Source: Clostridiaceae bacterium (GTDB taxonomy: Bacteria > Bacillota > Clostridia > Saccharofermentanales > DTU023). Taken from it: a stretch of DNA of 42,204 nucleotides. The notes below the pieces were generated by a model. It was not told the DNA's origin. It ran no database searches and saw only the letters and a list, made by a program, of their open reading frames with translations. The DNA is taken from the NCBI GenBank assembly GCA_012518795.1, contig JAAYRL010000040.1:1-42204 (forward strand), given 5' to 3'. The position numbers and the translations under genes were made by a program. Below are positions 17,744 through 27,051 of the stretch, in pieces; the stretch's first letter is position 1, and the number at the start of each line of letters is the position of its first letter.

Positions 17744-17898
17744 TATTTAATACAAATTGGTATTAGAAAAGATTGAAGCATTGTATAATTACGACCGGAA
17801 CACATAATCACTGTAATTATCTATCGCCCAAGCAATACCTGGATAAGCTGAAATGGTTAAAGACGAATGAAATTGCATTAAGCTGTTTAGAATAATGT

Positions 17899-17927
17899 TT
17901 GCTTGTAAGTAAATGATTTTGTAAACT
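17899..17927 (+). promoter_or_regulatory. predicted promoter of the TPR gene
   Basis: TTGCTT, 17-bp spacer, TAAACT, 29 bp before the chosen start. Divergent from the ROK promoter. Confidence 0.4.
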
Positions 17928-17956
17928 AAATGTATTACTTTAAAAGGATGAGTAAT

Positions 17957-18625
17957 ATGGAAAAGATTAAAGAGAGAATTGAAGCTGCTCATCAGTTATA
18001 TGTCGATAAAAAATTCGAAGAGGCTCTCACTGAATTCAATGCACTTGGCGAAGAGAAAAAGTTAAGTAACAAACATAGGTTTCAAATTGCATTGAATAAA
18101 GGCATCATTAAAATGAATTTGAATAATTATGATGAAGCACAGCATGACATGGAGAGTGCCTTGTTAATCGGTGAAAAAACAGAAGACTTGTACGAACAGG
18201 CACGTGCTCTGCATCAATTGGGAATTCTTGCGAAGTTAAGAGGACATTATGATAAAGCTACGGAATTGTTCCGTGAAGAATTAAGGAAATGCAGTTCTTT
18301 AATGCCTTCATATTATGCCGATCTTTCTTATAACTTTTACGAACAAGGTGATGTGAAAATGCTTGCCGGCGATTTTGTTGATGCCAGAATGTACTTTAAT
18401 CATGCAATTGTATTCGCTGAAACAGAAACCAATTATCATGGTGTCGGGTTGGCTGCTAAGGCTTTAGGACGTTTAAGTATAACTCTAAATCAGCACAAAG
18501 AAGCGCTCGGGTATTTTCGTAAAAGCTATGAGTATTTTAAATTGGCGGAAGACCAGGAGGGTATTGAAAGCACACTAAGTGAAATTACAAAACTTAAAGA
18601 GAGTATGCCAAACTTAGAAGATTAA
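17957..18625 (+). CDS. tetratricopeptide-repeat protein
   Basis: A 222-residue soluble protein built almost entirely of helical TPR units, suggesting protein-protein binding. Recognisable repeat pieces include KFEEALTEFNAL, NYDEAQHDMESALLIG, ARALHQLGILAKLRGHYDKA and LGRLSITLNQHKEALGYF. No enzymatic domain, signal peptide or membrane segment is visible. The frame is open from 17930, but the AAAAGG motif at 17942-17947 fits the ATG at 17957 better. It stands alone, divergent from the ROK gene and convergent with sbcC. Function unknown. Confidence 0.85.
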   Translation: MEKIKERIEAAHQLYVDKKFEEALTEFNALGEEKKLSNKHRFQIALNKGIIKMNLNNYDEAQHDMESALLIGEKTEDLYEQARALHQLGILAKLRGHYDKATELFREELRKCSSLMPSYYADLSYNFYEQGDVKMLAGDFVDARMYFNHAIVFAETETNYHGVGLAAKALGRLSITLNQHKEALGYFRKSYEYFKLAEDQEGIESTLSEITKLKESMPNLED

Positions 18626-18662
18626 AAGAGTCTGTGTAGAAAAATTTGCCTGTTTAGAAAAA

Positions 18663-18712
18663 ATTCTGTAGATTCCGGTTTTTTATCATTCTGTAAATTC
18701 CGGTTTTTTATC
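18663..18712. repeat. 25-bp tandem duplication in the TPR-sbcC convergent gap
   Basis: Two copies with one mismatch, each starting ATTCTGTA and ending CCGGTTTTTTATC. Each unit holds a T6 run but no clear terminator stem. Confidence 0.8.
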
Positions 18713-18738
18713 ATTAAGCATTGTTTTTACAATCATTA

Positions 18739-21700
18739 TTATATACAAATAATCGTGCTGCCTTGATTACTGCTTTTGACTTGAATTTGTCGATCAATTC
18801 TTTCTTGTAAATCCTGCACATGAGAAATAATACCGATCATTCGATCGCCCTCACTCAATTCTTCCAAAGCACGTATCGCTTGTTCAAGTGCATCACTGTC
18901 TAAAGAACCGAAACCTTCATCAATGAATAAAGTTTCAATTTCGACACCGCCTTGCATTTGTTGAACAGTATCAGATAAGCCTAAAGCCAACGCCAAAGCG
19001 GTTATAAAACTCTCACCGCCGGAAAGTGTTGTTGCCGGTCTGGTTTTACCGGTATAAGTATCAAAAATTTCAAATTCAAGACCACCTCTTTTTCGTCTGT
19101 CAGATATGTCTTCTTTACGATCCAAATAGTATCTGCCATGACTCATCGATGCCAGTCGCATATTACTTGCCTCAAGCATTCTTTGAAAATAATACGATTG
19201 AACAAATGCCTCAAATGTTCGTCTGCCTGCACCTGTTAAACCGTTAGCCAAGCCGGACAAATATGAAATCTCAGCAGCCTTTTCAGCAAACTTTAGATAA
19301 TCTTTCCTGTCAACAGCAAATTGTTCAGCTAATGAAACATTTTTTTCAATTACATGATCAAGTGAGGTTAACTTTGTTCTAAACTCTTGTAAAATCTGTT
19401 CTGCCTGTTGTAGTTCAGCGCTGATTTGTTCTAAATCAGGTTTCGTTTGATCTTGGATTTGTATGGTTAATTCATTTACATTTCGACGCAAATTTTGCAA
19501 TTGTGTGAAATATGCATTGATTGCAGTTTCTTCTTGATTTAACTGATCCGGTGACCAAATATATTGACTGATATCTGAAAACTTAATCCCGACCTGAGTC
19601 GATTTTTTAGTAATTTCTGCTACTAATTCGGTTTGTCTTTTCTTTAAAGTATCAATATCGCTTTTGATCTGTTTGGTCGTTGAATCAAAGCTGCTCTGTT
19701 CACGTAAGAGTCGATTATAATTTTCTGTAACATCTTGTCCGGCTTTGATTTTCTTCTTATACTCGGACTTCAAGCAGATAAAAGCTTGCTCTGCTTGTTG
19801 CAAGTTTTCATATTGTAGATTTTTTTGCATGTTTTCCAGTTTTACACTGAGCTTGGTCCGATCTAATAAATTAGTTTTTAATCTATCTTCAATTTCTTGT
19901 AAATCAGCCAAATTGTTTGATGTTTGAACTTCATTATTTAAAAGTATTTCTTGTAATCGAGGAATTGCTTTTAATTGTTCTGTTTGTGTCGTAATTGTTT
20001 GCGAGATTTTCTCAATATGACTGAACAGTTCATCTGTTGCCGATTGAAATTTTGCATATTTGACATCAGATGTCAAATCAAATTTTGATTCTTGATTTGC
20101 TTCTCGGCTTACATATTTGTTTGATTTTCGGCTTGATTGATCACTTGCATTTTGATACGATTTGCGGCTTAGTTGATCACCTGTGTCTTGATATATTTTT
20201 TGCTTTTCATTACTGAAGCTTTTCTCCAATGCAGCCAAAAGTTGAGAGTGACCGGTTTTGATGCCGCTTAGCTCAATTCTTAGCTCTGTAGTTTGATTTT
20301 GAAGTTGATTGAAACATTGAATTTTTTTATTAAGAATTTCTTCAGAATAATTCTGATCAAATTCAGCTAATTTTAGATGATGAGTTTGTCCGCAAACCGG
20401 ACATGGAGTACCTTGAATTAAATCTTTTGCCAGAAAAGCAGCCGCTTGTTGTTTTTCCAAGTCACGATATGAAGCAAGATCCAACTCCGCTTGCCTGAAC
20501 TTTTCAGCAATACTTTCATATTGAATCGTTAAGCTATTTATTTCCGCTGCTTGCTTGCGGAGAAATCGCCAACTTTCCAGATCACTTGCTCTCTTTTCAT
20601 AATCAGCAATCAATTTATTTTGCTCAATAAGTAAATTATTATGCTGAATTTCAACCTGTTTCAGATCCGCAATGTGTTGTTCCAGTTTTTGCTTTTGTGT
20701 AACTAAATCCTGTTTTAACTGCTCTAATTCAACTTTTTGTTCTGTCAGTTTAGTTTGCTCCTTATTAAAACTATCCAAATCCAGCCTGATTTTTTCATAT
20801 TCTTCATAAACAGACAATTCTTCTTTTAATTTGTTAAGAGAAACAGTTGCAGCTTCTATTTCTGACGCCTTGCTTTGCCAAGCCAGATATTGTTGTTCAG
20901 CTTCTGTCAAATCGTTGGAAATCCGGTTTAATTCACACAAATTCTTTTCGAGTAAACTATCTTTTTCTTGCAAAGAATGCTGATTGTTTTCCCATTGGCT
21001 ATAAAGTCCGGAAATATTTAATGCTACAAACTTAATATTTTCATAGGATTTTTTTTTGGCTTGCATTTCAGTTAATGCTGCTTCCAAAGGAGCTAATTCT
21101 TGTTGTTTCAAAGCCAATTCATTAAAAATCCGACTCAATTCAAGTGCTTTTTGATATGCTTCCTGTTTTTTATTTCTGGCTGTACTAAGCTCTTGACTCT
21201 TTAAATCAAGTTGCTTTTGATAAGATCGTAAATCAGTAATATAGCTTTGAAATTGTTGATAGAATTTACTTAATAAACTCATCTCACCATGATTTATATA
21301 CTCTGCCAACTCTTGCAATTCATTTAAATCAGAATTTTCTCTGTCGGCAAACCATTCTATATGGTGAATCGCTTGTTCTAAATCTCTTTGCTTAAAATCT
21401 CTTTTTTGAGCTATGTCTTTGGTTTCTTGTTTTAGTAAATCTTGAAATTCAATAATTTTCTTCGTATTAAAAATTTTGCGAAAAATTTGTTCCCGTTGAG
21501 GCTGATCCGAAGATAATAGTTGTTTAAAATCACCTTGCGGTAACAGTCCTGTTTGCTTAAACTGATCGGCATCTAAACCTAAAAGTAGTTCAACTTTATC
21601 TTTAACCTCCTTTTGCAAAGTCAAAACCTTTCCGTTCGGTAAAGTCATTTCCACCCGGCTCGGATTGGAAACTATCCCCTCACCGCGCATTTTGGGACGC

Positions 21701-21993
21701 AAGTAAGAAGGTTCACGTCTTATTTTATAAATTTGATCTTTAACCTGAAAATCCAATTCAACAAAAGTTTTAGTAGTTGGGGAAGCAAAGTCACTACGCA
21801 TTTGCCCCGCATCACGTTCAGACTGTGTTGTGTCTCCGTAGAGCGCAAACATAAAAGCATCAAAAATTGTGGTTTTTCCGGAACCGGTATCCCCGGAAAT
21901 TAAAAATAAACCGTTTTGATACGGTTGAAAATCAATTTCAATTTCTTCTGCAAAAGGTCCAAATGCCGCTAAACAAAGTCTGATCGGTTTCAT
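18739..21993 (-). CDS. sbcC: nuclease SbcCD subunit C (Rad50-like ATPase)
   Basis: SMC-like ATPase that, with SbcD, cleaves DNA hairpins and protein-blocked ends. The 1084 residues show N-terminal Walker A GDTGSGKT (34-41), long coiled-coil arms, a zinc hook C531-P-V-C534, the returning coiled coil, then signature TLSGGESF and Walker B TLFIDEGFGSLD near the C-terminus. Near residues 593-633, after the hook, there is a hydrophilic low-complexity insertion with repeated DQ-SRKS motifs, encoded by imperfect DNA repeats at about 20095-20215. The start overlaps the sbcD stop by 4 bp. Given the many long hairpins in this genome, SbcCD activity is of particular interest. Confidence 0.96.
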   Translation of the reverse strand: MKPIRLCLAAFGPFAEEIEIDFQPYQNGLFLISGDTGSGKTTIFDAFMFALYGDTTQSERDAGQMRSDFASPTTKTFVELDFQVKDQIYKIRREPSYLRPKMRGEGIVSNPSRVEMTLPNGKVLTLQKEVKDKVELLLGLDADQFKQTGLLPQGDFKQLLSSDQPQREQIFRKIFNTKKIIEFQDLLKQETKDIAQKRDFKQRDLEQAIHHIEWFADRENSDLNELQELAEYINHGEMSLLSKFYQQFQSYITDLRSYQKQLDLKSQELSTARNKKQEAYQKALELSRIFNELALKQQELAPLEAALTEMQAKKKSYENIKFVALNISGLYSQWENNQHSLQEKDSLLEKNLCELNRISNDLTEAEQQYLAWQSKASEIEAATVSLNKLKEELSVYEEYEKIRLDLDSFNKEQTKLTEQKVELEQLKQDLVTQKQKLEQHIADLKQVEIQHNNLLIEQNKLIADYEKRASDLESWRFLRKQAAEINSLTIQYESIAEKFRQAELDLASYRDLEKQQAAAFLAKDLIQGTPCPVCGQTHHLKLAEFDQNYSEEILNKKIQCFNQLQNQTTELRIELSGIKTGHSQLLAALEKSFSNEKQKIYQDTGDQLSRKSYQNASDQSSRKSNKYVSREANQESKFDLTSDVKYAKFQSATDELFSHIEKISQTITTQTEQLKAIPRLQEILLNNEVQTSNNLADLQEIEDRLKTNLLDRTKLSVKLENMQKNLQYENLQQAEQAFICLKSEYKKKIKAGQDVTENYNRLLREQSSFDSTTKQIKSDIDTLKKRQTELVAEITKKSTQVGIKFSDISQYIWSPDQLNQEETAINAYFTQLQNLRRNVNELTIQIQDQTKPDLEQISAELQQAEQILQEFRTKLTSLDHVIEKNVSLAEQFAVDRKDYLKFAEKAAEISYLSGLANGLTGAGRRTFEAFVQSYYFQRMLEASNMRLASMSHGRYYLDRKEDISDRRKRGGLEFEIFDTYTGKTRPATTLSGGESFITALALALGLSDTVQQMQGGVEIETLFIDEGFGSLDSDALEQAIRALEELSEGDRMIGIISHVQDLQERIDRQIQVKSSNQGSTIICI

Positions 21994-23123
21994 GTTAATT
22001 CACCTTTTCTTTCAAGCTCTTGAATGATCTTCCGGTCAGAATCAGAGATGACTCTGCCGGTTTCTTCTTCATGAAATAAGGCAAACAGTTGACCTATGCT
22101 CAATTCATTCGGAGCTGCACTCAAAGCGTTAAAACTATCTACTGAATAATTAAAATGCGGAGTTCTGACTTCTAATAGCCGAGGATAGAATCTTTTGAAA
22201 CGAATTGCCAAATCGGGAATCGGTTCATAATCCAATAAACTAATGTAAAAATAATCTTCACTCGGATTTTCTCTGGCCTGGTTGATTAAATCAACAAAAT
22301 TTCCCTCAATCAAGTGCACAGGATATAACGGCTCAAAAGGAATTTTATGTAATTTGAATCCCGGTTCATTATTCATTTCAATCATACTCAAAAATTTTGG
22401 ACGAGCTAATTCGGATGCTGAATAAACCAGAGGTGAACCACTATATCTTATATTTTCATATTGTACATAATGTGGTTGATGGAGATGTCCTAAAGCCACA
22501 TAATCAAAATCTTTAACCCGTTCAGCCTGAATCCGATCTAAACCGCCGACAGATAATTGTTCCGAATCTGACACAATAGCTTCACCGGATTGATTGATAA
22601 AAAATTGATGTGCTATCAAAATATGTTTACCGGGTACAGATAAATCAATTCCACTTATCAATTGTTCCATAGCTTGCTGATAAGTCTCTATTTCAGCCTC
22701 AGGGTACAAATTTTTGATATTTACCGGTTTAAAAAAAGGAATCAGATAGAAATAATACGTTTGATCTAAGCTCAAAACTATTTTTTCTACCTGTTCCTGC
22801 GGTTCAGTTGCAATGTGAATATGGAATTCTCGAAAGAAATTCCCGGCATAACTCAGTCTGGTTGAGGAGTCATGATTCCCCGAGATAATCATGGTTAAAC
22901 ATTCACGTTTACTCAATTCTGTCAAAAAGTAATCAAATAATTGTGTTGCTTCAGCCGAGGGAATCGCCCGATCATAAATATCCCCGGCAATCACAATCGC
23001 ATCAGGCCTATGTTGATCTGTTTGATCTATCACAAAATCCAGAAAGTATTTTTGATCTTCAATCAAAGAATATTTATGTAAGGTTCTTCCTAAATGTAAA
23101 TCTGCTAAATGCAAAAACTTCAT
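21990..23123 (-). CDS. sbcD: nuclease SbcCD subunit D (Mre11-like)
   Basis: Mn-dependent calcineurin-like phosphoesterase of the SbcCD complex. The 377-residue length is typical. Metal-ligand motifs occur in order: DLHLGRTLHKYS (8-19), GDIYDRAIPS, SGNHDSSTRL, AHQF and ALGHLHQPH. A C-terminal domain that binds SbcC follows. The gene is translationally coupled to sbcC by a 4-bp overlap and lies 12 bp after the Yip1-like gene. Assignment is secure. Confidence 0.96.
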   Translation of the reverse strand: MKFLHLADLHLGRTLHKYSLIEDQKYFLDFVIDQTDQHRPDAIVIAGDIYDRAIPSAEATQLFDYFLTELSKRECLTMIISGNHDSSTRLSYAGNFFREFHIHIATEPQEQVEKIVLSLDQTYYFYLIPFFKPVNIKNLYPEAEIETYQQAMEQLISGIDLSVPGKHILIAHQFFINQSGEAIVSDSEQLSVGGLDRIQAERVKDFDYVALGHLHQPHYVQYENIRYSGSPLVYSASELARPKFLSMIEMNNEPGFKLHKIPFEPLYPVHLIEGNFVDLINQARENPSEDYFYISLLDYEPIPDLAIRFKRFYPRLLEVRTPHFNYSVDSFNALSAAPNELSIGQLFALFHEEETGRVISDSDRKIIQELERKGELT

Positions 23124-23135
23124 AAGTTGCTTTAA

Positions 23136-24152
23136 TCAAGTTAAAGTCCATCCGACAAATAAATATTGGACAACCAATACAACAGCTATCAATAAAACGA
23201 AAAACCAGAACGGACTATTTTTCTTGGTCGGATGACCTTTTTGGAATCCGGCATATAAATAAATAAAAACATGAATTTTGCCGGCAAATGCCAAAATGAT
23301 TCCTATTTTGGGTAGGAAAAATGAAACAATCAAAGCAATAAACAGAACAAAAGAGTACGGTAAAGTAGAAAGCGTTGCTGTCTGAACATATTGCTTAAAG
23401 GGCTTTTTCTCGCTACCTAAAATCAAAGTCAGGAAAAGCACCATCAGCACAACTGCAATTAATGTCGCCAGTTGACTCAATAGTGACATGAAAAAGACTT
23501 TTCCGGCACCGAAACCGGCTGTTCCGGAAACAAGCGAACCGACTCCACCCAAAGCTGCTTTCAATAGTTTATTCATCACCACTGTATTCAATCCGGCTAC
23601 TAATAAAATATTTAACAAAGCTAAAACTCCTAAGCTGCCCCAATGTAAATTCAAATGGAAAGCTTGCATCGGTCTTTTGGAAAAAGATAAGAATAGGGCT
23701 TGTAATAATCCACTGAAAATATCACGAGACGGGTTAGGTCTTTGGCGTTGAGATCTGCGATTACGGGCAGATACAGGACCGGCTGTTCGCCTGGGTTGTA
23801 ACGGTTTAGACTTGTCTGAACGCTCAACAGCACCTCCGGCACGATAAGGACCTGTTTGCTCCATGTCGTCTAACTCATCTAAATCCAGAGAATCTTGATC
23901 AGATCTTTGACTACGATAACCCGCTCCGGCAAGACTTGCACGAAAAGCCTCTTCTCTCGCCAAAATTTCTTCATTTTGTTCTTCATAGCCGGCATGTTCA
24001 AATTCTACTTTACGATAATTTGAATCAAAGTTGAGCTGATTCTGCAAACTTGCTTGTCTGGCAGCCTCTGCATATTGATCAGATGCTATTTTGTCTGATT
24101 GATACTCATCGGAATAATTATTCGAGTCTCGATCAAAAGTATAATTAGTCAT
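23136..24152 (-). CDS. Yip1-like multi-spanning membrane protein
   Basis: A 338-residue protein in two parts. Residues 1 to about 145 are hydrophilic, rich in Asp, Glu, Gln and Arg, and likely disordered. The rest contains about five hydrophobic segments, including LGVLALLNILLVAGL, LIAVVLMVLFLTLIL, YSFVLFIALIVSFFLP, IILAFAGKIHVFIYLYAG and FWFFVLLIAVVLVVQYLF. The arrangement recalls the Yip1 domain, but this is judged only from hydropathy and general look. It is 16 bp downstream of the P-loop/Asp23-like gene and just upstream of sbcD in one co-directional run. Function unknown. Confidence 0.65.
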   Translation of the reverse strand: MTNYTFDRDSNNYSDEYQSDKIASDQYAEAARQASLQNQLNFDSNYRKVEFEHAGYEEQNEEILAREEAFRASLAGAGYRSQRSDQDSLDLDELDDMEQTGPYRAGGAVERSDKSKPLQPRRTAGPVSARNRRSQRQRPNPSRDIFSGLLQALFLSFSKRPMQAFHLNLHWGSLGVLALLNILLVAGLNTVVMNKLLKAALGGVGSLVSGTAGFGAGKVFFMSLLSQLATLIAVVLMVLFLTLILGSEKKPFKQYVQTATLSTLPYSFVLFIALIVSFFLPKIGIILAFAGKIHVFIYLYAGFQKGHPTKKNSPFWFFVLLIAVVLVVQYLFVGWTLT

Positions 24153-24168
24153 TTCTTGAGCTCCCCTC

Positions 24169-25242
24169 TTATTTATGCACTAAGCGTGTAGCACGAATAT
24201 TGATTGCTAAGACATTGATTGCCGTGTAGTGTTCCACATCTTTATTCAAACTGCTCTGCGCTTTGCTTAATATTTCTTGGGCATTATATCCATAATACAA
24301 TGAAACTCCCAAATTGAAAATTGCCCCGTAAGTTTCCTTATATACCATAAACTCAGTCAAGTCGGAAATCCCCGTTAAACGAATCAAGATTTGCTCAACT
24401 AACATTGCCAAAGCTTCATCCGAGATTGAGTAATTACCTATCGTGGAAAAAGTAGGCCGCACAACTGTTTTTTCACCGTCGGCTGCATAATCAATACGAT
24501 CGGCGGAACGATCCCAACGTCTTTTTAATTTCTGCCATGGTCGTAAAAAATAGCCGGAAAATTCATGTTTGATTTCCATACTCGGCACCGGAATGGTATG
24601 GGTTCCGGCAGACATTCTGGTAGTTCTGGCAACCTGCCTTTCTTCTTCGGTCGTTACATCTTCAATCCTAATCAACATTGACGGTTGATTTAGCCACAAA
24701 TTAGTACATATTTTTTTCAACATTCTGTCCGAAGTGCCAAGAATCATCAGAATCGGCGGATTCTCATCTAATAATGCCCTTCGCATATTGGCAGCTCTGG
24801 TCGGATCCATAAACAACGCCTGACGCACCGATTCTAATTGCGTATCCGCCGTTTTAGCAGAAGTTCCGGCAACAATATTGCTTCCGTGAATCAATAATCC
24901 ATCATCAATGATATATTGAATTTTATGTTCCGCTGCTATCGATAAAGCTCTGGTACTCTTACCCGTACCGGATGTGCCGATAAAAGCAACAATTGCAATT
25001 TGCGATAAATATTCTCGCTCATCCTGTTCAGTTTCAATTATTTCTCTTAAATTTGCTTCCTGTACAGTTGTTTTTACAGCATCAGCAAAACGTCCAAAAG
25101 GATTAAAAATCAGCTTGCCGGGTCGGAGCGGCACATCACCGTCCGGCTTTGGAATATCGGCAATACGTCGCCGCTTGGCTTCACGTTGCGCTTTTCTTTC
25201 TTCTCGCTTTTTTCTGCGTTTTCCAAATAAAAAATCAAACAT
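24169..25242 (-). CDS. P-loop NTPase with C-terminal Asp23-like domain
   Basis: A 357-residue cytoplasmic protein. Residues 1-25 are strongly basic. A Walker A motif GTSGTGKST (89-97) is followed by IIDDGLLIHG, resembling small-molecule or HPr-type kinases. NPPILMILGTSDRML is a plausible second core strand. From about residue 265 the sequence ISDEALAMLVEQIL ... GVSLYYGYN ... TAINVLAINI resembles the Asp23/Gls24 envelope-stress fold. I do not know a characterised protein with this pairing. It lies between yebC and the Yip1-like gene, so a role with the membrane protein is possible but only inferred. The domain calls are by eye. Confidence 0.6.
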   Translation of the reverse strand: MFDFLFGKRRKKREERKAQREAKRRRIADIPKPDGDVPLRPGKLIFNPFGRFADAVKTTVQEANLREIIETEQDEREYLSQIAIVAFIGTSGTGKSTRALSIAAEHKIQYIIDDGLLIHGSNIVAGTSAKTADTQLESVRQALFMDPTRAANMRRALLDENPPILMILGTSDRMLKKICTNLWLNQPSMLIRIEDVTTEEERQVARTTRMSAGTHTIPVPSMEIKHEFSGYFLRPWQKLKRRWDRSADRIDYAADGEKTVVRPTFSTIGNYSISDEALAMLVEQILIRLTGISDLTEFMVYKETYGAIFNLGVSLYYGYNAQEILSKAQSSLNKDVEHYTAINVLAINIRATRLVHK

Positions 25243-25290
25243 ATCATTGTTATATTATTTTATATAATATTTTTTCCGCTGACTTTTGTC

Positions 25291-25398
25291 TATTACGCCT
25301 ATTTAGTCTATTTTGCGTATTTTATCTATTATACGTATTTTGTTTATTTTGCGTATTTTGTCTATTATACGTATTTTGTTTATTCTACGTATTTTGTT
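25291..25398. repeat. 18-bp tandem array (6 units) abutting the yebC stop codon
   Basis: Six units in exact 18-bp phase, mostly TATTATACGTATTTTGTT or TATTTTGCGTATTTTGTC. Each looks like two 9-bp halves. The array ends at the first base of the yebC stop codon, and a partial unit enters the gene. Confidence 0.9.
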
Positions 25399-26129
25399 TA
25401 TTCTGATTCTTCCAAATTATGAAATACATCTTGCACATCATCAATGTCTTCCAAATTTTCAATTAATTTCTCAATTTTTTCAATTTGTTCGGAATCGGTC
25501 AATGTGACGAAAGTAATCGGTTCAGGCCCCAGAGAAACATCTTCAAACTGATAACCGGTTTTGGAAAGAGCATGCATAACCTGATGATAATTGTTTGGTG
25601 CAGTTATCACTTCATAAAAATCATCCGAAATCACCACATCTTCACAACCTGCATCCAAAGCATCCATCATTACCTGATCTTCATCTGAATATTTCTCTTT
25701 GGCTAAAATCAAGCTGCCTTTTGTTTCAAATTGAAAGGCAACACTGCCATCCTTGCCCAAATTTCCACCATATTTTTCAAAGAGATGGCGGACCTCGCCA
25801 GCTGTACGATTGCGATTGTCTGTTAAAGCTCTGACCATAACTGCAACTCCGCCTGCTCCATATCCCTCATAAGTAATTTCTGTAAAATCCGAACCGTCAC
25901 TAACACCCAGCGCATTCTCAATCGAACGTTTAATATTATCATTCGGCATATTATAGGCACGAGCTCGCTCAATCGCAGATTGCAAAGCAAAATTCATTTC
26001 CGGATCAGGCCCACCTTCTTTAACTGCCACGGAGATTTCACGTCCGATTTTCGTGAATATTTTTCCTCTTTTGGCATCTACTGCTTCTTTTCTGCGTTTA
26101 ATGTTGTTCCATTTAGAATGACCTGCCAT
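25398..26129 (-). CDS. yebC: YebC/PmpR-family protein
   Basis: Widespread cytoplasmic protein. Family members act as transcription regulators, and recent work on the family links them to relief of ribosome stalling at proline-rich stretches. The 243-residue length is typical. The start MAGHSKWNNIKRRKEAVDAKRGKIFTKI is a hallmark (motif at 1-28). Conserved NMPNDNIKRSIENALG and YEGYGAGGVAVMVRALTDNRNRT follow. The C-terminal end is acidic. It is probably the head of the run yebC, P-loop gene, Yip1-like gene, sbcD, sbcC, although an 18-bp repeat array of 108 bp separates it from the next gene. Confidence 0.96.
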   Translation of the reverse strand: MAGHSKWNNIKRRKEAVDAKRGKIFTKIGREISVAVKEGGPDPEMNFALQSAIERARAYNMPNDNIKRSIENALGVSDGSDFTEITYEGYGAGGVAVMVRALTDNRNRTAGEVRHLFEKYGGNLGKDGSVAFQFETKGSLILAKEKYSDEDQVMMDALDAGCEDVVISDDFYEVITAPNNYHQVMHALSKTGYQFEDVSLGPEPITFVTLTDSEQIEKIEKLIENLEDIDDVQDVFHNLEESE

Positions 26130-26173
26130 ATTCCCTCCAAAGCTCTTGCAAATATAATATTATTACTTTCAGA

Positions 26174-26364
26174 AATTTGTTATATGAAAACGTCTGTTCA
26201 TTTATCCTGAAAAAATAAAAAGCTATTGCTCATCTGCCTAAAATTCGCAAACTCGGGCTGAAGCCCTCAAACAGTGCGCTTTTATAACGGCAGATTCGCA
26301 AAAATTTTTAAGATTTTTTCTGCAATATCATGACCATATGGTTTCAGATTTCAAATAACAAATT
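26174..26364. repeat. dispersed long-hairpin repeat, copy 2 (191 bp)
   Basis: Homologue of the 3347-3529 and 31892-32080 elements, in the yigZ-yebC gap. Outer arms are AATTTGTTAT/ATAACAAATT. Inner stems are ATCTGCC/GGCAGAT and CGCA/TGCG, with the central hairpin GGGCT/AGCCC. The middle stem is less perfect than in the other copies. It fills most of the 274-bp gap. Confidence 0.8.
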
Positions 26365-26403
26365 CCATGCTTCAAATTATCAATTATAAAATTAAATATT
26401 TTT

Positions 26404-27051
26404 CTAATTATCTTTATTAATTGCAGAGGGAAATAATTGTAGTTTTCCTCTCTGATAATTTATATTATCGCTGGTTAAGTCTTTTAATATTGTAATAAAT
26501 TGTTCTTCATTTTCCGGTCTGACTGCAACTTTCCAGCTAACATCCACGGTATATTCCGGTTCTGTTTGATTATATTTCAATTGATTTAATTGAAAACGTA
26601 CCCTTTCCGCATTTGAGTAATCACATCTTACATTGTAGATACGATGGGTCAGCCAGACTATCGGTTCTGCCTTTTCTACCGCCAAAGAAGCTGATTTGCT
26701 GTATGCTCTGACCAGTCCTCCAGTACCGAGTTTCACACCACCGTAATAGCGAATCACAACTATACCTGCCTGAACTAAGTTCTGTTTTTGCAAGACATCT
26801 AACACCGGCAAACCGGCAGTTCCCTGAGGTTCACCGTCATCGGAATAGCGTTGCAGATGCTGAGGCTTATTGAGAACCCAGGCGTAAACATGATGTGTAG
26901 CATCGGGAAACCGAGATCTTTGCTCCGCAATAAACTCTTCTGCTTGTCCGGGATTTTCCAACGGTTTGGCAATTCCGATAAAACGAGATTTTTTTTCTTC
27001 AAATTCTATTTCTGCATATCGCTTAATTGATTGATAATCAGAATTCATCAA
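26404..27051 (-). CDS. yigZ: YigZ/IMPACT-family protein
   Basis: A 215-residue protein of the UPF0029/IMPACT family. The N-terminal domain has EKKSRFIGIAKPL, FPDATHHVYAWVL, YSDDGEPQGTAGLPVL and the conserved VVIRYYGGVKLGTGGLVRAYS. The smaller C-terminal ferredoxin-like domain is also present. The biochemical role is unsettled. Its start overlaps the end of the Nudix-like gene by 14 bp, so the two are co-translated. Confidence 0.93.
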   Translation of the reverse strand: MMNSDYQSIKRYAEIEFEEKKSRFIGIAKPLENPGQAEEFIAEQRSRFPDATHHVYAWVLNKPQHLQRYSDDGEPQGTAGLPVLDVLQKQNLVQAGIVVIRYYGGVKLGTGGLVRAYSKSASLAVEKAEPIVWLTHRIYNVRCDYSNAERVRFQLNQLKYNQTEPEYTVDVSWKVAVRPENEEQFITILKDLTSDNINYQRGKLQLFPSAINKDN

